Positions 41,309 through 57,692 of a DNA stretch of 64,000 nt are shown here, piece after piece. The position numbers and the translations under genes are program-made. The stretch covers positions 3,615,938-3,679,937 of the forward strand of contig NZ_KQ089822.1 of NCBI RefSeq assembly GCF_001037495.1, in the 5' to 3' direction. Positions within the stretch are counted from its first letter, which is position 1. Each line of letters starts with the position of its first letter. This stretch comes from Citrobacter sp. MGH106. Its GTDB lineage: Bacteria > Pseudomonadota > Gammaproteobacteria > Enterobacterales > Enterobacteriaceae. Below the pieces are notes generated by a model. It saw nothing but the letters and a program-made list of their open reading frames with translations, was not told where the DNA came from and did not search any database.

Positions 41309-44014
41309 TTAGCTCAGACGACCATGGCACTGTTTGTATTTTTTACCAGAACCGCAAGGGCAAGGATCGTTACGACCGACTTTACGATCGCCGGTTTGCG
41401 CTGCCAGCTCTTCTGCAACAGCAGACTCGTCATCTTTATGGCTCAACTGCTGCATCTGCGCTAAACGCTCAGCGTCTTCGCGACGCTGCTGCTCCATCGC
41501 TTCCACCTCTTCAGGCATACGCACCTGAACTTTACTCAGGGTGCTGATCACTTCATATTTAAGTGATTCCAGCATTGAAGCAAACATAGAGAAAGATTCG
41601 CGTTTGTATTCCTGCTTCGGATCTTTCTGTGCGTAACCACGCAGGTGAATACCCTGGCGCAGGTAGTCCATCGCGGCAAGGTGCTCTTTCCACAGGGAAT
41701 CGAGGGTTTGCAGCATCACTCCTTTTTCGAAATGACGCATCATTTCAGCGCCCACAACTTCTTCTTTACGCTGATAAACTTCAATGGCATTCGCCAGAAT
41801 ACGTTCGCGCAGCGTTTCTTCATGCAGCTCAGGCTCTTTATCCAGCCACTCTGAGATCGGCATTTCGAGATCGAAGTCGTTTTTCAAACGTTCCTGCAGG
41901 CCCGGAATATCCCACATCTCTTCCAGTGACTGAGGCGGAATGTACGCATCAATTGTCGCTTTGAAGACATCTTCACGGATACTGTTGATGGTTTCGCTTA
42001 CGTCGGATACGTCCAGCAGCTCGTTACGTTGGCTGTAAATTGCGCGACGCTGATCGTTGGCGACGTCATCGTATTCAAGCAGTTGCTTACGAATATCGAA
42101 GTTACGGCTTTCAACCTTGCGTTGGGCGTTAGCAATCGCTTTAGTTACCCACGGGTGTTCAATCGCTTCACCCGGCTTCATACCCAGTTTACGCATCATG
42201 CCAGACACACGGTCAGAGGCAAAAATACGCATCAGCGCATCTTCCATCGACAGGTAGAAACGAGAGGAACCCGCATCCCCCTGGCGACCAGAACGACCGC
42301 GCAGCTGGTTATCGATACGACGTGACTCGTGACGCTCAGTACCAATAATGTGCAACCCGCCAGATGCTAATACTGCGTCATGGCGAACCTGCCAGTCAGC
42401 TTTAATCTTCGCGATCTGCTCTTCAGTTGGGTTTTCCAGCTCAGCGACTTCGGCTTGCCAGCTACCACCCAACACGATATCCGTACCACGCCCCGCCATG
42501 TTAGTTGCGATCGTCACGGCTGACGGATAGCCCGCCTGCGCGACAATCGCCGCTTCGTTAGCGTGGAACTTGGCGTTAAGAACGTTGTGCTTGATACCCG
42601 CTTTGGTCAACTCATTAGAGACCACTTCAGATTTTTCAATGGAGATAGTACCCACCAGCACCGGCTGGCCATTAGCGGTACGCTCTTTAATATCTTCAAT
42701 GATTGCCTGAATTTTTTCAGCTTCAGTCATGTACACCAGATCCGGTAAATCCTTACGGATCATCGGACGGTTCGTCGGCACGACAACAGTATCAAGTTTG
42801 TAGATAGAGCTGAATTCAAACGCTTCGGTATCTGCTGTACCGGTCATACCGGCCAGTTTTTCGTATAAACGGAAGTAGTTCTGGAATGTGATGGAAGCTA
42901 GAGTCTGGTTTTCGTTCTGGATATCCACCCCTTCTTTCGCTTCGACAGCCTGATGCAGGCCATCGGACCAGCGACGCCCCTGCATAGTACGACCGGTGTG
43001 CTCATCGACGATGATAACTTCACCGTCTTTCACAATGTAGTCCACATCGCGAGTGAACAGGACGTGCGCACGCAGAGCAGCAGTCACGTGATGCATCAGC
43101 ATAATGTTGCCCGGAGAGTACAGTGACTCACCTTCATCCATAATGCCTTCGTTCACCAGCAGTTCTTCAATCAGTACCAGACCACGTTCCGTCAGGTTCA
43201 CCTGACGTGCTTTCTCATCGACAGAGAAGTGGCCTTCGCCCTGGAAAGTATCAGAATCTTCCTTCTCCTGACGGATCAGATGCGGGATGATTTTGTTCAC
43301 TTTTTTGTACATTTCCGAGCTGTCTTCTGCCGGGCCGGAAATGATCAGCGGAGTACGCGCTTCATCGATCAGGATGGAGTCGACCTCATCCACCAGCGCA
43401 TAGTGCAGTTTACGTTGAACACGCTCTTCCGGGCTAAATGCCATGTTGTCGCGCAGGTAGTCAAAGCCGTATTCGTTGTTGGTACCGTAGGTGATATCTG
43501 CCGCATAAGCTTCACGCTTAGCAGGTGCAGGTAATCCTGACATGTTGATACCCACGGTCATGCCGAGGAATTCAAACAGCGGGCGGTTATTTTCGGCGTC
43601 ACGCTGCGCCAGATAGTCGTTGACGGTGACAACGTGTACGCCCTTACCACTTAACGCATTCAGGTAAGCGGGCAGCGTTGCGGTCAAAGTTTTACCTTCA
43701 CCGGTACGCATTTCGGCGATGCAGCGATCGTTGAGGACCATACCGCCCAGCAACTGGACGTCGAAGTGGCGCATGCCAAACACGCGCTTACTCGCCTCAC
43801 GGACAACAGCAAACGCTTCAGGGATCAGGCTTTCAACACTTGCGCCCTTTTCCAGACGCGCACGGAATTCGGCGGTCTTTGCTTTCAGTTCGTCATCGGA
43901 GAGTTTTTCCATCTCCGGTTCCATCGCATTAATGACGTTAACCACTTTACGCATACGACGCAGCGTACGTTCGTTACGGCTACCGAATACTTTCGTTAAT
44001 AATTTGATTAGCAT
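41309..44014 (-). CDS. secA: Preprotein translocase ATPase SecA
   Basis: Motor that drives preproteins through SecYEG. The 901-residue protein has Walker [12 protein letters not shown] near residue 102, Walker [12 protein letters not shown], the preprotein crosslinking domain, helicase motif [10 protein letters not shown], and a C-terminal zinc/SecB-binding tail [16 protein letters not shown]. It follows secM by about 60 bases and its translation is expected to be raised when SecM stalls. Confidence 0.98.
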   Translation of the reverse strand: MLIKLLTKVFGSRNERTLRRMRKVVNVINAMEPEMEKLSDDELKAKTAEFRARLEKGASVESLIPEAFAVVREASKRVFGMRHFDVQLLGGMVLNDRCIAEMRTGEGKTLTATLPAYLNALSGKGVHVVTVNDYLAQRDAENNRPLFEFLGMTVGINMSGLPAPAKREAYAADITYGTNNEYGFDYLRDNMAFSPEERVQRKLHYALVDEVDSILIDEARTPLIISGPAEDSSEMYKKVNKIIPHLIRQEKEDSDTFQGEGHFSVDEKARQVNLTERGLVLIEELLVNEGIMDEGESLYSPGNIMLMHHVTAALRAHVLFTRDVDYIVKDGEVIIVDEHTGRTMQGRRWSDGLHQAVEAKEGVDIQNENQTLASITFQNYFRLYEKLAGMTGTADTEAFEFSSIYKLDTVVVPTNRPMIRKDLPDLVYMTEAEKIQAIIEDIKERTANGQPVLVGTISIEKSEVVSNELTKAGIKHNVLNAKFHANEAAIVAQAGYPSAVTIATNMAGRGTDIVLGGSWQAEVAELENPTEEQIAKIKADWQVRHDAVLASGGLHIIGTERHESRRIDNQLRGRSGRQGDAGSSRFYLSMEDALMRIFASDRVSGMMRKLGMKPGEAIEHPWVTKAIANAQRKVESRNFDIRKQLLEYDDVANDQRRAIYSQRNELLDVSDVSETINSIREDVFKATIDAYIPPQSLEEMWDIPGLQERLKNDFDLEMPISEWLDKEPELHEETLRERILANAIEVYQRKEEVVGAEMMRHFEKGVMLQTLDSLWKEHLAAMDYLRQGIHLRGYAQKDPKQEYKRESFSMFASMLESLKYEVISTLSKVQVRMPEEVEAMEQQRREDAERLAQMQQLSHKDDESAVAEELAAQTGDRKVGRNDPCPCGSGKKYKQCHGRLS

Positions 44015-44074
44015 AATAAAATCTCAAACGCCCCGCGGTGCGGAGTCAAAAATTATAAGTTGGAAGGTTCTTTT

Positions 44075-44581
44075 TTAGCTGAGGCGTTGGGGGCCAGCGC
44101 GGATCCCCTGTCGCTGGCTTATCCAGACAGGGATGCTAAACGCGGCTTGAGAAGTAAAATGTGCATACGTCACGCGACTTACGGTCGCTGGCGGTCGGCC
44201 TTCTTGCGTCAGCATCGCGCTGAGCGTATTCAGCAAAGCAAGATGATGCGCCTGAATTGGCAAGGGCTCTTCGGCAACGGGAAGCGCCTGAGGGGCCATG
44301 GCAAAAGATAGGTGGCGAATGACCGTACGAATAGCATGCTGATGCCAATAATCGACGGTAAAATTCGGACGACGATTAGTCGCTTCCAGCAATGCGAGCT
44401 GGCTAAAGTTAACCTTAGCTGATTGATCGTGATTACTGGCTGTCGCTTTTGCGGGAGTATTAGGTTCAGCAGTATTACCGAGCGCAGGCAGGCCAAAACT
44501 CGCCGCGACCATCCCCAACAGGAGATGCGGCCAGAAGTACCGTCTGCCTAACTGTCGCCATCGCGTCAGTATTCCACTCAC
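44075..44581 (-). CDS. secM: Secretion monitor SecM
   Basis: Exported regulator that stalls its own ribosome when secretion is slow, exposing the secA ribosome site. The 168-residue protein has a long signal sequence (about residues 1-37, [20 protein letters not shown]) and the C-terminal arrest motif F-x4-W-I-x4-G-I-R-A-G-P at about residues 148-164, intact. GTG is the start. Two arrest-window positions differ from K-12 ([11 protein letters not shown] versus FSTPVWISQAQ), both at non-essential positions of the motif. Confidence 0.95.
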   Translation of the reverse strand: MSGILTRWRQLGRRYFWPHLLLGMVAASFGLPALGNTAEPNTPAKATASNHDQSAKVNFSQLALLEATNRRPNFTVDYWHQHAIRTVIRHLSFAMAPQALPVAEEPLPIQAHHLALLNTLSAMLTQEGRPPATVSRVTYAHFTSQAAFSIPVWISQRQGIRAGPQRLS

Positions 44582-44789
44582 GTTATTGCCACCTGATATA
44601 CCCTGAATTTGGGGTTATGAATTCAAAACTTTTTTTGCGCACAAATCTTATCATTAAAGTGTACGCTCCACAGCAGTAATGACGATAAGTCACAGCTAAA
44701 TATGCTTAAGAAAGCAGCGAACGCACTGTATTTTAATGTCGTGACAGAGAAAAAATTGCATCGGGAAAGGTAGTGGTCAATCAATACAA

Positions 44790-44841
44790 TAAAAAAACGA
44801 CTGGCTCATCTGGCCGGAGAGAGTGCCAGATTTACCAGTCG
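44790..44841 (-). terminator. lpxC terminator
   Basis: Long hairpin with outer stem CGACTGG/CCAGTCG and inner stem ATCTGG/CCAGAT, followed on the minus strand by seven T residues. It ends lpxC transcription about 25 bases past the stop. Confidence 0.88.
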
Positions 44842-44864
44842 AATTTATACGACAGCTTGTGTCG

Positions 44865-45803
<939 letters not shown>

Positions 45804-45882
45804 CTATCCAACCGAAGTGTACTATACATTCGGTGGGCCAGTTTAGCACAAAGAGGCACAATTCCCAAATTCCAGCTAATTC

Positions 45883-47034
45883 TTAATCAGCTTGCTTACG
45901 CAGGAATGCGGGGATATCCAGATAATCCGGCTCTTTGGTGGTCTGCGGCGTATTGTCGTTTACCACTTTTGCTACCGGTTTCTGTTCTTGCGTCAACGGT
46001 GCCATACCGTGCTGCTGGTAACGATCCATTACTGGTTGCTGTACCTGCTTGTTGGTCACCAGAGTGATTTCAGGACGCTTGTCCATACCAATTCCAGTGG
46101 CAACAACGGTGACGCGCAGTTCGTCGTTCATATCCGGGTCCAGAGAGGTACCGATAACCACGGTCGCGTTATCCGATGCAAATGCACGGATGGTGTTACC
46201 TACAGTTTCGAACTCATCCAGACGCAGGTCGAAGCCCGCAGTAATGTTGACCAGCACGCCACGCGCACCCGACAGATCGATGTCTTCCAGCAGCGGAGAA
46301 GAGATAGCCATTTCAGCCGCTTCTTCTGCACGGTCTTCACCGCTCGCCACACCGGAACCCATCATCGCGTAGCCCATTTCGGACATCACTGTGCGCACGT
46401 CTGCAAAGTCAACGTTCATCAGACCCGGACGGGTGATCAGTTCGGCGATACCCTGAACTGCGCCTTTCAGCACATCGTTCGCTGCACCAAACGCGTCCAG
46501 CAGAGAAATACCGCGTCCCAGCACTTTCAGCAGTTTATCGTTCGGGATGGTGATCAGAGAGTCCACATGTTTGGACAACTCAGTGATCCCCTGCTCCGCG
46601 AATGCCATACGCTTCTTGCCTTCGAAGTTAAAAGGCTTGGTGACGACAGCAACGGTCAGAATACCTAAATCTTTTGCTACTTCAGCAACCACTGGCGCTG
46701 CACCGGTTCCGGTACCGCCACCCATGCCTGCTGCGATAAACACCATGTCTGCGCCGTCAAGCGCTGCACGCAGAGCTTCACGATCTTCATCTGCCGCATT
46801 GCGACCGACTTCCGGGTTTGCACCCGCGCCCAGACCCTTGGTGATGCCGCTACCAATCTGAATGGTCTGTCCAACCGCCGTCTTACGCAACGCCTGAGCG
46901 TCGGTATTCACCGCGAAGAATTCAACACCTTCGATGCGCTCGCGCACCATGTGTTCAACGGCATTACCGCCGCCGCCGCCGACGCCGATGACTTTAATCA
47001 CCGCGTCATTGGTTAGTTCCATAGGTTCAAACAT
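45883..47034 (-). CDS. ftsZ: Tubulin-like division GTPase FtsZ
   Basis: Forms the cytokinetic Z ring. The 383-residue protein has [11 protein letters not shown] at the N-terminal GTP-binding loop, the tubulin signature [12 protein letters not shown], a variable linker, and the conserved C-terminal peptide [12 protein letters not shown] that binds FtsA, ZipA and ZapD. Length matches E. coli. It lies 60 bases after ftsA. Confidence 0.99.
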   Translation of the reverse strand: MFEPMELTNDAVIKVIGVGGGGGNAVEHMVRERIEGVEFFAVNTDAQALRKTAVGQTIQIGSGITKGLGAGANPEVGRNAADEDREALRAALDGADMVFIAAGMGGGTGTGAAPVVAEVAKDLGILTVAVVTKPFNFEGKKRMAFAEQGITELSKHVDSLITIPNDKLLKVLGRGISLLDAFGAANDVLKGAVQGIAELITRPGLMNVDFADVRTVMSEMGYAMMGSGVASGEDRAEEAAEMAISSPLLEDIDLSGARGVLVNITAGFDLRLDEFETVGNTIRAFASDNATVVIGTSLDPDMNDELRVTVVATGIGMDKRPEITLVTNKQVQQPVMDRYQQHGMAPLTQEQKPVAKVVNDNTPQTTKEPDYLDIPAFLRKQAD

Positions 47035-47094
47035 AGTTTCTCTCTCCGTTGTGCCTGTCGCCTGAGGCCGTAATATTTGCCAGCCTCATAAAAA

Positions 47095-48357
47095 TTAGAA
47101 CTCTTTTCTCAGCCAGCTATTGAGTCGTTTGATCCACGAGCCAACCGATGCCGTAACGCGTTTTTCAACTTCAGCCTCACCACTCAAATGGGATTCTTTC
47201 CCGTAGTGAAGCAGCCCCACAGCCGTTGAATAATACGGCTCCTGGGCATAATCTGTCAGACCGGTGATATTCAGCGGTGCGCCAATACGTACCTGCGTAT
47301 GGAACACGCGCTGAGCGCAGGCTGCAAGGCCTTCAATTTGCGCAGCACCGCCGGTTAACACAATCCCCGCCGCCAGGTGATGTTTCACACCCTGCTGGCG
47401 AAGCTGTTCCTGTAATTGCAATATCTCTTCGTTGACCAGGTTAAGCAGCTCGGTATAACGCGGCTCAATCACTTCTGCCAGGGTCTGACGCTGCAGACTG
47501 CGCGGCGGACGACCGCCCACGCTTGGCACTTCAACGCTTTCATCTTTACCAACGATAGAACCCAGTGCGCAGCCATGACGAACTTTGATGGCTTCAGCAT
47601 CACTTGGCGGCGTACCAAAGGCGTACGCGATATCGCTGGTTACCACATTCCCTGCGTAAGGAATTACTTTGGTATGACGCAATGCCCCGCCAGTATAAAC
47701 GGCGATATCCATTGTACCACCACCGATATCCACCACGCAGACACCCAGCTCACGTTCGTCTTCCGTCAAAACAGAATAACTGGCTGCCAACCCGGCAAAT
47801 ATAAGTTGGTCAACTTTCAGACCACAACGTTCAACGGCTTTAACAATGTTCTTCGCCATATCGTTGTGGCAGGTAATCAGATGAACTTTTGCCTGCATAC
47901 GCACGCCGGAAAGACCTACCGGATTTTTAATACCTTCCTGGTAATCAATGGCGTATTCCTGTGGAATAACGTGCAAAACACGATGCTCATCGCGTACGCG
48001 TACGGATTTTGCCGTATGCACAACGTTTTCCACATCTTCCTGGGTCACTTCCTCTTCGGAAATCGGCACCATACCAATTTCATTCTGACAGCTAATATGT
48101 TTACCTGAAAGCGCCAGATACACCGAAGAAATCTGGCAATCCGCCATCAGTTCAGCCTGGTCAATGGCGCGCTGTACGCACTTCACCACTGACTCAAGGT
48201 CGTTCACCCCACCTTTATCCATACCTCGCGACGGGCAACTGCCCACGCCAATGATATTGACCATACCGTCGGGCAGAACTTCCCCTACTAAAGCGGCTAC
48301 CTTCGCGGTGCCAATCTCCAGTCCAACTACCAGTTTTCTGTCCGTCGCCTTGATCAT
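47095..48357 (-). CDS. ftsA: Actin-like division protein FtsA
   Basis: Anchors FtsZ to the membrane. The 420-residue protein has the actin fold phosphate motifs [14 protein letters not shown] and [26 protein letters not shown] near the adenosine site, and a C-terminal amphipathic helix [13 protein letters not shown] for membrane binding. The start overlaps the ftsQ stop by 4 bases. Confidence 0.98.
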   Translation of the reverse strand: MIKATDRKLVVGLEIGTAKVAALVGEVLPDGMVNIIGVGSCPSRGMDKGGVNDLESVVKCVQRAIDQAELMADCQISSVYLALSGKHISCQNEIGMVPISEEEVTQEDVENVVHTAKSVRVRDEHRVLHVIPQEYAIDYQEGIKNPVGLSGVRMQAKVHLITCHNDMAKNIVKAVERCGLKVDQLIFAGLAASYSVLTEDERELGVCVVDIGGGTMDIAVYTGGALRHTKVIPYAGNVVTSDIAYAFGTPPSDAEAIKVRHGCALGSIVGKDESVEVPSVGGRPPRSLQRQTLAEVIEPRYTELLNLVNEEILQLQEQLRQQGVKHHLAAGIVLTGGAAQIEGLAACAQRVFHTQVRIGAPLNITGLTDYAQEPYYSTAVGLLHYGKESHLSGEAEVEKRVTASVGSWIKRLNSWLRKEF

Positions 48358-49187
48358 TGTTGTTCTGCCTGTGCCTGATTCTGTTGCTGATTAGATTCCT
48401 CAGGAGGCAAGGGAACCCAGCCTACTGCCGCTCCTGAGTCATAACGCAAATCAACGTAGCTAATCCGTTTGCCATCGGTTTGCGCCTGCTGCTGTAAAAC
48501 CGGGTAAAGTTCCACAAAGCGAGCCAAACGTTTTATCGTATCGCCCCTGCCCAGATTGAGCTTAATATCGTTATTCAGCGTCAACTGCCAGGAACGACGA
48601 GCGGTCATCGCCGCTTCCTTCAGGGTGAATCTATCCTTAGCCAGCACCTGCCCCATATCGCGGAACCCTTGCAACACTTCATTTGCGCTGCCTTCCGGGC
48701 CATACAACATAGGTAATACCTGCTTGTTAGCTCGACCAGCCGGTATACTGAACGTATTTCCTTCAGCATCCACCATATGCTGGTCATTCCAACGCGCTAT
48801 CGGCACATATTCAACCAGATGAATCTTCAATTCATCGGGCCACTGCTTTCTGACACTCGCCTGTTTAATCCAGGGGAGGCGTTCAATTTGACTCTGGATG
48901 ATATTCACATCCTGAGTCATAAAGGTTCCAGGTGCGCCTAGCGCCAGAATGGACTGACGAATATCGTCATTGCGCGTGTAATGCCGTTCACCGGTCAATA
49001 CCAGCTTCGACAAAGGCAAACGCTGCGCATCTTCCATCCATCCCAACACCACCCAGCCGCTCACAAACACGGTGCACAGCACTGTCAGCAGAAACAGTAT
49101 TCCTGCAAGACGCGTTCCATTATTGCGGCGTGAGGAGAGAACCTCTTCTTCATCACCGTTTCGCGTGTTCAGCGCAGCCTGCGACAT
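48354..49187 (-). CDS. ftsQ: Division protein FtsQ
   Basis: Bitopic membrane protein joining FtsK to the FtsBL and FtsWI complex. The 277-residue protein has a cytoplasmic N-terminus, one membrane segment (about residues 28-50, [23 protein letters not shown]), then the POTRA domain starting [20 protein letters not shown] and a beta domain. It ends in a Gln-rich tail. It is one residue longer than K-12 as I recall. It lies 1 base from ddlB. Confidence 0.97.
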   Translation of the reverse strand: MSQAALNTRNGDEEEVLSSRRNNGTRLAGILFLLTVLCTVFVSGWVVLGWMEDAQRLPLSKLVLTGERHYTRNDDIRQSILALGAPGTFMTQDVNIIQSQIERLPWIKQASVRKQWPDELKIHLVEYVPIARWNDQHMVDAEGNTFSIPAGRANKQVLPMLYGPEGSANEVLQGFRDMGQVLAKDRFTLKEAAMTARRSWQLTLNNDIKLNLGRGDTIKRLARFVELYPVLQQQAQTDGKRISYVDLRYDSGAAVGWVPLPPEESNQQQNQAQAEQQ

Positions 49188-49188
49188 A

Positions 49189-51577
<2,389 letters not shown>

Positions 51578-51630
51578 TCTTTACGCCATTAACTTCGAAA
51601 TATCCTGTGATGCAAAAGGCATCACCACAA

Positions 51631-52698
51631 TTACACCCGGGCAGCCCGACTGACTTCATTTGCCACACGCTCAGTGGCATCCGGTATGGATGCAGCGCGT
51701 GCACGTTCTGCCATGGTTAATAAAGTTTCTCGCGACCACCCGGAAAGGGTGCTTACGACGGCATCCACAGTAAACTGCGGCTGCTCTAAAATTTTTGCTG
51801 CGCCCGCTTTTTCCAGTGGAAGCGCATTCCAGTACTGTTGCCTGTCTTTGTGTTGAAACGGCACAAACAGCGCTGGTAAACCTGCAGCAGCAACCTCACT
51901 CACCGTCAGTGCACCAGAACGACACACGACGACATCCGCCCACGCATAGGCTGCGGCCATATCATCAATAAACTCGGTGACCTTATGCTGCGGCTGCCCC
52001 GCTTCGGCGTAAGCCTGTTCAACGGTTTGCTGTGCGCCTTTGCCGCTCTGATGCCAGATAGTCACCGCGTCACCAAGTTTTGCGGCAACCTGCGGCAGCG
52101 TCTGATTCAGCACTCGCGCGCCCTGAGATCCACCAACAACCAGCACGCGAACCGGGCCTTCACGTCCGGCCAGACGAACCTGGGGTAACGGTAACGCCAG
52201 CACATCGGTCCGCACCGGGTTACCCACCACTTCCGCTTTAGGGAAGGCGCCAGGAAATGCCTGCATGACCGTCGTTGCAATCTTCGCCAGCCATTTATTG
52301 GTCAATCCCGCGATGCCGTTCTGTTCGTGCAGCACCACCGGAATACCTAACGACCAGGCTGCCAGCCCACCGGGACCTGACACATAACCGCCCATACCGA
52401 GCACCACGTCAGGTTTAAACTGCTTCATGATGGCGCGAGCCTGACGCCAGGCATTAAAAATACGTAATGGCGCAGCCAGCAATGCTTTAATGCCCTTTCC
52501 ACGCAAACCGGAGATGCGAATAAAGTCAATTTCAATGCCATGCTTCGGCACTAAGTCCGCTTCCATACGATCGGCGGTGCCGAGCCAACGAACCTGCCAG
52601 CCCTGGGCCATTAAATGGTGGGCGACTACCAGCCCCGGGAACACATGCCCGCCGGTACCGCCCGCCATCACCATTAACCGCTTCGGTTGACCACTCAT
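51631..52698 (-). CDS. murG: Lipid II-forming GlcNAc transferase MurG
   Basis: Peripheral membrane glycosyltransferase converting lipid I to lipid II. The 355-residue GT28 protein has the G loops [22 protein letters not shown] and VVGGSQGAR, and HQSGKGAQ and [17 protein letters not shown] in the UDP-GlcNAc half. The start overlaps the ftsW stop by 4 bases. Confidence 0.98.
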   Translation of the reverse strand: MSGQPKRLMVMAGGTGGHVFPGLVVAHHLMAQGWQVRWLGTADRMEADLVPKHGIEIDFIRISGLRGKGIKALLAAPLRIFNAWRQARAIMKQFKPDVVLGMGGYVSGPGGLAAWSLGIPVVLHEQNGIAGLTNKWLAKIATTVMQAFPGAFPKAEVVGNPVRTDVLALPLPQVRLAGREGPVRVLVVGGSQGARVLNQTLPQVAAKLGDAVTIWHQSGKGAQQTVEQAYAEAGQPQHKVTEFIDDMAAAYAWADVVVCRSGALTVSEVAAAGLPALFVPFQHKDRQQYWNALPLEKAGAAKILEQPQFTVDAVVSTLSGWSRETLLTMAERARAASIPDATERVANEVSRAARV

Positions 52699-53939
52699 CG
52701 TGCACCTCGTGTAAACGCCTGGGCTTTTTCCAGACGCGTTTCATAATCAATACGTAACAAAAACATGATGGCTGTCGACATGATCAACAAACTGGAACCA
52801 CCATAACTGATCAGCGGCAGCGTCAGACCTTTCGTTGGCAGCATACCTGCTGCCGCGCCGACGTTGACCAGCGCCTGAAAACTGAACCAGATCCCAATGG
52901 AGCAGGCTAAGAAACCTGAAAAACGGTGGTCAATTTCCAGCGCCTTACGACCAATCGACATCGCGCGAAAAGCGACGAAGAATACCATTAAAAGTGCCAG
53001 TACCACACCGATATAACCCAGTTCTTCCCCAATAATGGCGAAGATAAAGTCAGTGTGCGCTTCCGGCAAATACTCCAGTTTTTGTACTGAATTACCCAGC
53101 CCCTGACCCCAAATCTCACCACGTCCGAAAGCCATCAAAGATTGCGTCAGCTGGTAACCGCTGCCAAACGGATCTTCCCATGGGTTCCAGAAAGAGGTTA
53201 CACGGCGAATACGATACGGCTCCGCGAGGATCAGCAGCACCACCGCCGAAATCCCCATACCGATGATGGCAATGAACTGCCACAACTTAGCCCCGGCAAG
53301 GAACAACATCGCCAGCGTAGTGACAAATAGCACCACTACCGTTCCGAGGTCAGGCTGTGCCAGCAGTAGCACGGCCAGCACCAGAATCACGCCCATCGGT
53401 TTTAAGAAGCCGCGAAGGTTGTTACGTACCTCATCAACTTTACGCACCAGATAGTTGGCGAGATAACAAAACAGAGACAGCTTAGTAAATTCCGCAGGCT
53501 GAATACGCAGCGGTCCCAGTGCGATCCAGCGTGATGCCCCGTTAACGGAGCTACCAACCACCAGCACGATCAGCAACATGATGATCGACGCGATCAGCAT
53601 TGTGGTGCTGTACTTTTGCCAGAATTCCATAGGCAGACGCAGCGTAACCATGGCCAGACAGAACGCCAGAAAAATGTACAGTGCATCACGCTTGGCGAAC
53701 AGGAAGGGATCGCCCGCCAGACGTTGCCCCACAGGCATTGACGCAGATGTGACCATGATAAAACCGATCGCTGCCAGACCGAACGTCAACCACAACAGCA
53801 TACGGTCGTACATGATCAGGCTATCCGCGTCTTTGTCACGCGAAGCCATCACCCAGCCTTTAAGTGCCGCGAAGATCCACGCCAGGACACCAAATCCTGG
53901 TAAGCGCGGCATTCTCAGACGAGGGAGAGATAATCGCAT
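52695..53939 (-). CDS. ftsW: Septal peptidoglycan polymerase FtsW
   Basis: SEDS-family glycosyltransferase that polymerises septal peptidoglycan with FtsI. The 414-residue protein has about ten hydrophobic segments, [10 protein letters not shown] and the large periplasmic loop containing [26 protein letters not shown]. The ATG at 53939 is used instead of the TTG before it; its A is shared with the murD TGA (TGATG), so the genes are coupled. Confidence 0.97.
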   Translation of the reverse strand: MRLSLPRLRMPRLPGFGVLAWIFAALKGWVMASRDKDADSLIMYDRMLLWLTFGLAAIGFIMVTSASMPVGQRLAGDPFLFAKRDALYIFLAFCLAMVTLRLPMEFWQKYSTTMLIASIIMLLIVLVVGSSVNGASRWIALGPLRIQPAEFTKLSLFCYLANYLVRKVDEVRNNLRGFLKPMGVILVLAVLLLAQPDLGTVVVLFVTTLAMLFLAGAKLWQFIAIIGMGISAVVLLILAEPYRIRRVTSFWNPWEDPFGSGYQLTQSLMAFGRGEIWGQGLGNSVQKLEYLPEAHTDFIFAIIGEELGYIGVVLALLMVFFVAFRAMSIGRKALEIDHRFSGFLACSIGIWFSFQALVNVGAAAGMLPTKGLTLPLISYGGSSLLIMSTAIMFLLRIDYETRLEKAQAFTRGAR

Positions 53940-55255
53940 CAACCCAACTCCTTCGCCAGGCGGGTAAAGACATCGCCTCGTTGTTCAAAATTCTTGAACT
54001 GATCAAGGCTGGCACAAGCTGGCGACAACAGCACCATATCACCCGGCTTCACGCGGGGAGCGAGCAAACGCATCGCCTCTTCCATCGTTTCAGTCTGTTC
54101 GGCGATGTCCGGACGCAGTGCCGCCAGCTGTCCACCATCTCGCCCAAAGCAGTACAGACGCACACGATCACCGTGCAAATAACGCTCCAGTGAAGAGAAA
54201 TCTGCTGATTTTCCATCGCCACCGAGGAGCAGATGCAAAGTGCCATCAACATGTAGTCCATTCAACGCGGCTTCAGTACTGCCCACATTGGTGGCTTTCG
54301 AGTCGTTGATCCACCGCACGCCGTTATGATCCAGTACCAGTTGGAAGCGGTGCGCCAGACCGGTGAATGTCGTCAGCGCTTTCAGACTAGAGGCGCGAGG
54401 CAGACCCGCTGCATCAGCCAGCGCCAACGCCGCAAGTGCGTTGGTATAGTTATGCTGACCGGAAAGAGTCATCTCTTTCACGTTCAATATTTTTTCACCC
54501 TTCACCCGCAGCCAGGTCTCCCCTTGCTGACGGTTAAGGTGATAATCGCCCATATTGACGCCAAAGCTCACACAACGCTCATCGGCGCCACGAACCGGCA
54601 TGGTTAACGCATCATCTGCGTTTACGACGCAGACTTTCGCGTTCTCATAGACGCGCAGTTTGGCGGCACGATACTGCTGCAACCCAAACGGATAGCGGTC
54701 CATATGATCTTCAGTAACGTTCAAAATGGTTGCTGCCACGGCCTGCAGGCTGGAGGTTGTCTCCAGTTGGAAGCTGGAGAGCTCCAGAACATACAGTTCA
54801 CGTTCAGCGTCCAGTAGCATGAGTGCGGGTAAACCAATGTTGCCACCCACCCCCACGTTCACACCGGCCGCTTTCGCCATCTCGCCAACTAATGTGGTAA
54901 CCGTACTTTTACCATTGGAGCCAGTAATCGCGACGATCGGTGCCTGCGCTTCACGGCAGAACAGTTCTATATCGCCGACAATTTCAATACCCGCATCCGC
55001 GGCAGCGCTTAACGAAGGATGCGCCAGGGCAATACCAGGGCTGGCGACGATTAAATCCGCAGCCAGCAGCCAGTCATCATTCAGACTGCCGACATGACGC
55101 TCAACTGCTTCAGGTAATTTATCCAGGCCCGGCGGTGTCGCACGGGTATCCATTACGCGCGGCGTTACACCACGCGCGAGGAAGAAATCTACGCAGGACA
55201 ACCCGGTCAAACCCAGACCGATAATGACGACTTTTTTACCCTGGTAATCAACCAT
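53939..55255 (-). CDS. murD: UDP-MurNAc-L-Ala-D-Glu ligase MurD
   Basis: Adds D-glutamate to UDP-MurNAc-L-Ala. The 438-residue protein has N-domain [12 protein letters not shown], the ATP loop [14 protein letters not shown], and [15 protein letters not shown] in the C-terminal domain. It lies 2 bases after mraY and shares a base with ftsW. Confidence 0.98.
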   Translation of the reverse strand: MVDYQGKKVVIIGLGLTGLSCVDFFLARGVTPRVMDTRATPPGLDKLPEAVERHVGSLNDDWLLAADLIVASPGIALAHPSLSAAADAGIEIVGDIELFCREAQAPIVAITGSNGKSTVTTLVGEMAKAAGVNVGVGGNIGLPALMLLDAERELYVLELSSFQLETTSSLQAVAATILNVTEDHMDRYPFGLQQYRAAKLRVYENAKVCVVNADDALTMPVRGADERCVSFGVNMGDYHLNRQQGETWLRVKGEKILNVKEMTLSGQHNYTNALAALALADAAGLPRASSLKALTTFTGLAHRFQLVLDHNGVRWINDSKATNVGSTEAALNGLHVDGTLHLLLGGDGKSADFSSLERYLHGDRVRLYCFGRDGGQLAALRPDIAEQTETMEEAMRLLAPRVKPGDMVLLSPACASLDQFKNFEQRGDVFTRLAKELG

Positions 55256-55257
55256 GA

Positions 55258-56340
55258 TTAACGTACCTTCAGCGTTGCCAGGCCAATCAGCACCAGCATC
55301 AGCGAAATAATCCAGAAGCGCACAATCACGCGCGGCTCCGGCCAGCCTTTCAATTCATAGTGATGATGAATCGGCGCCATTCGGAAGATGCGCTGTCCAC
55401 GCAGCTTGAAGGAACCAACCTGCAAAATAACCGACAGGGTTTCTACCACAAATACGCCACCCATGATCACCAACAGGAATTCCTGACGCAGCAGCACAGC
55501 AATAATGCCCAGCGCGCCACCCAGTGCCAGCGAACCGACATCGCCCATAAAGACCTGAGCCGGATAGGTGTTAAACCACAGGAAGCCAAGGCCCGCGCCC
55601 ACAATCGCCGTACAGACGATCACCAGTTCACCGGCATGGCGCAAATAGGGAATATGCAGATAGCTGGCAAAGTTCATGTTACCGGTCGCCCACGCCACCA
55701 GCGCAAATCCGGCCGCGACGAACACGGTAGGCATAATCGCCAGACCATCCAGACCATCGGTCAGATTAACCGCATTACCGGTACCAACAATGACGAAATA
55801 CGCCAGCAGGACATAGAACAGACCCAACTGCGGCATCACATCTTTAAAGAACGGCACCACCAGCTCAGTTGCCGGAGTATCTTTCCCCGCCAGATACAGC
55901 GCGAACGCAACACCTAACGCAATCACCGACATCCAAAAGTACTTCCAGCGGGCTATCAGACCCTTGGTGTCTTTACGCACGACTTTGCGGTAATCATCTA
56001 CGAAACCGATAATGCCGTAGCCAATCAGAACCACTAACACGCACCAGACGTAAGGATTCGATGGATAGGCCCACAGCAGAACGGAGATGACAATCGCGGT
56101 GAGGATCATAATGCCGCCCATAGTCGGCGTACCGCGTTTACTGAAGTGTGATTCCGGGCCGTCGTTACGAACGACCTGACCAAAAGACATTTTTTGCAGA
56201 CGGGCAATCATGCGCGGGCCCATCCACAAAGAGATGAACAGCGCGGTCAGCAGGCTGACGATGGCGCGAAACGTCAGATAGGAAAAGACGTTAAAGCCGG
56301 AATAATATTTGACCAAATGTTCGGCCAGCCAAACTAACAT
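55258..56340 (-). CDS. mraY: Phospho-MurNAc-pentapeptide translocase MraY
   Basis: Makes lipid I from UDP-MurNAc-pentapeptide and undecaprenyl phosphate. The 360-residue integral membrane protein has about ten segments. The active-site motifs are [18 protein letters not shown] and HHHYELKGW. It overlaps the murF stop by 7 bases. Confidence 0.98.
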   Translation of the reverse strand: MLVWLAEHLVKYYSGFNVFSYLTFRAIVSLLTALFISLWMGPRMIARLQKMSFGQVVRNDGPESHFSKRGTPTMGGIMILTAIVISVLLWAYPSNPYVWCVLVVLIGYGIIGFVDDYRKVVRKDTKGLIARWKYFWMSVIALGVAFALYLAGKDTPATELVVPFFKDVMPQLGLFYVLLAYFVIVGTGNAVNLTDGLDGLAIMPTVFVAAGFALVAWATGNMNFASYLHIPYLRHAGELVIVCTAIVGAGLGFLWFNTYPAQVFMGDVGSLALGGALGIIAVLLRQEFLLVIMGGVFVVETLSVILQVGSFKLRGQRIFRMAPIHHHYELKGWPEPRVIVRFWIISLMLVLIGLATLKVR

Positions 56341-57692
56341 GTTCCATTCTCCTGTAATGCGCGTACTACCTCTTCCATAGCGGCACTACGTGAACCCTTC
56401 ACTAAAATCGTCATTACCTGATGCTCTGCAATCAGCGTTTTAAGATGCGCGGTCAGCACGGTTTTATCCGCAAAATGCTCGCCAACCCCGCTGGCATCGC
56501 TAATTGCCTTGCTCAGTTTCCCTGTACTCAGTACACGGTCAATGCCTGCCGCTTTCGCTGCTTCACCTACCTGTACGTGGCATGCTTCACTTTCCGCACC
56601 AAGCTCTGCCATATCCCCCACCACCAGCACACGGTAGCCCGGCATTTCGGACAGAACCTGTACCGCCGCGGTCATCGAACCAACGTTCGCGTTATAGGAG
56701 TCGTCCAGCAGCAGCTGATTTTCAGCAAGTTGAATCGGGAACAGACGCCCCGGCACTGCTTTCAGATCCTTCAGACCGGTTTTAATTGCCTCATGCGTAG
56801 CGCCAACTGCCATTGAGAGCGCGGCCGCAGCCAATGCGTTGGCAATGTTGTGGCGGCCCGGTAATGGCAGCAGGACATCAATGCTGCCCACAGGCGTTTG
56901 CAGAGAAAACTCAGTACCGTGCGAGGTGATATGAATGTTGGTTGCAGAAAAATCGCTGTTGGCCGCATTCGGGGAAAAGCGCCAGACTTTGCGATCGCCA
57001 ATAACGTTCTGCCAGTTCAGCCAGTCGTTGTTATCAGCATTCATAATGGCAATGCCGTTCGCCGACAGACCGGTAAAGATTTCGCCTTTGGCTTTGGCCA
57101 CACCCGCAAGCGAACCAAACCCTTCCAGGTGAGCCGCAGCAAGATTGTTAACCAGCGCAGCTTCTGGACGCGTCAGACCGACAGTCCACGCGATCTCACC
57201 CTGATGATTGGCGCCAAGTTCAATCACGGCATAGTCATAATCGTTGTTTAACCGCAGCAGCGTCATTGGTACGCCAATGTCATTATTCAGGTTGCCAGCC
57301 GTGTACAGGGTATTTCCGCACTGGCTCAGAATAGAAGCGGTCATCTCTTTGACAGACGTTTTACCGGATGAACCGGTCAGCGCTACCACGCGAGCCGGAA
57401 CTTGCGCGCGAACCCACGCTGCCAGCTCACCGAACGCCAGTCGCGTATCCTTCACAATCAATTGCGGCAAATCGATTTCCAGCGGACGGCTAACCAGCAG
57501 TGCGCCAGCCCCGCTCGCTTTTGCTTGTTCAGCAAAATCGTGAGCATCAAAGCGTTCGCCTTTCAGCGCCACAAACAAACAGCCCGGCGTGACTTTACGC
57601 GTATCGGTTGTAACTGCATCCAGGGTCAGATCGGCCCCTTTCAGTTCGCCGCGGAGGATCTCCGTCAGTTGGCTGAGGGTTACGCTAATCAT
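56334..57692 (-). CDS. murF: UDP-MurNAc-tripeptide-D-Ala-D-Ala ligase MurF
   Basis: Adds D-Ala-D-Ala to complete the pentapeptide precursor. The 452-residue protein has the ATP loop [28 protein letters not shown], and [13 protein letters not shown]. It overlaps murE by 4 bases and mraY by 7. DdlB from the same cluster supplies its dipeptide. Confidence 0.98.
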   Translation of the reverse strand: MISVTLSQLTEILRGELKGADLTLDAVTTDTRKVTPGCLFVALKGERFDAHDFAEQAKASGAGALLVSRPLEIDLPQLIVKDTRLAFGELAAWVRAQVPARVVALTGSSGKTSVKEMTASILSQCGNTLYTAGNLNNDIGVPMTLLRLNNDYDYAVIELGANHQGEIAWTVGLTRPEAALVNNLAAAHLEGFGSLAGVAKAKGEIFTGLSANGIAIMNADNNDWLNWQNVIGDRKVWRFSPNAANSDFSATNIHITSHGTEFSLQTPVGSIDVLLPLPGRHNIANALAAAALSMAVGATHEAIKTGLKDLKAVPGRLFPIQLAENQLLLDDSYNANVGSMTAAVQVLSEMPGYRVLVVGDMAELGAESEACHVQVGEAAKAAGIDRVLSTGKLSKAISDASGVGEHFADKTVLTAHLKTLIAEHQVMTILVKGSRSAAMEEVVRALQENGTC

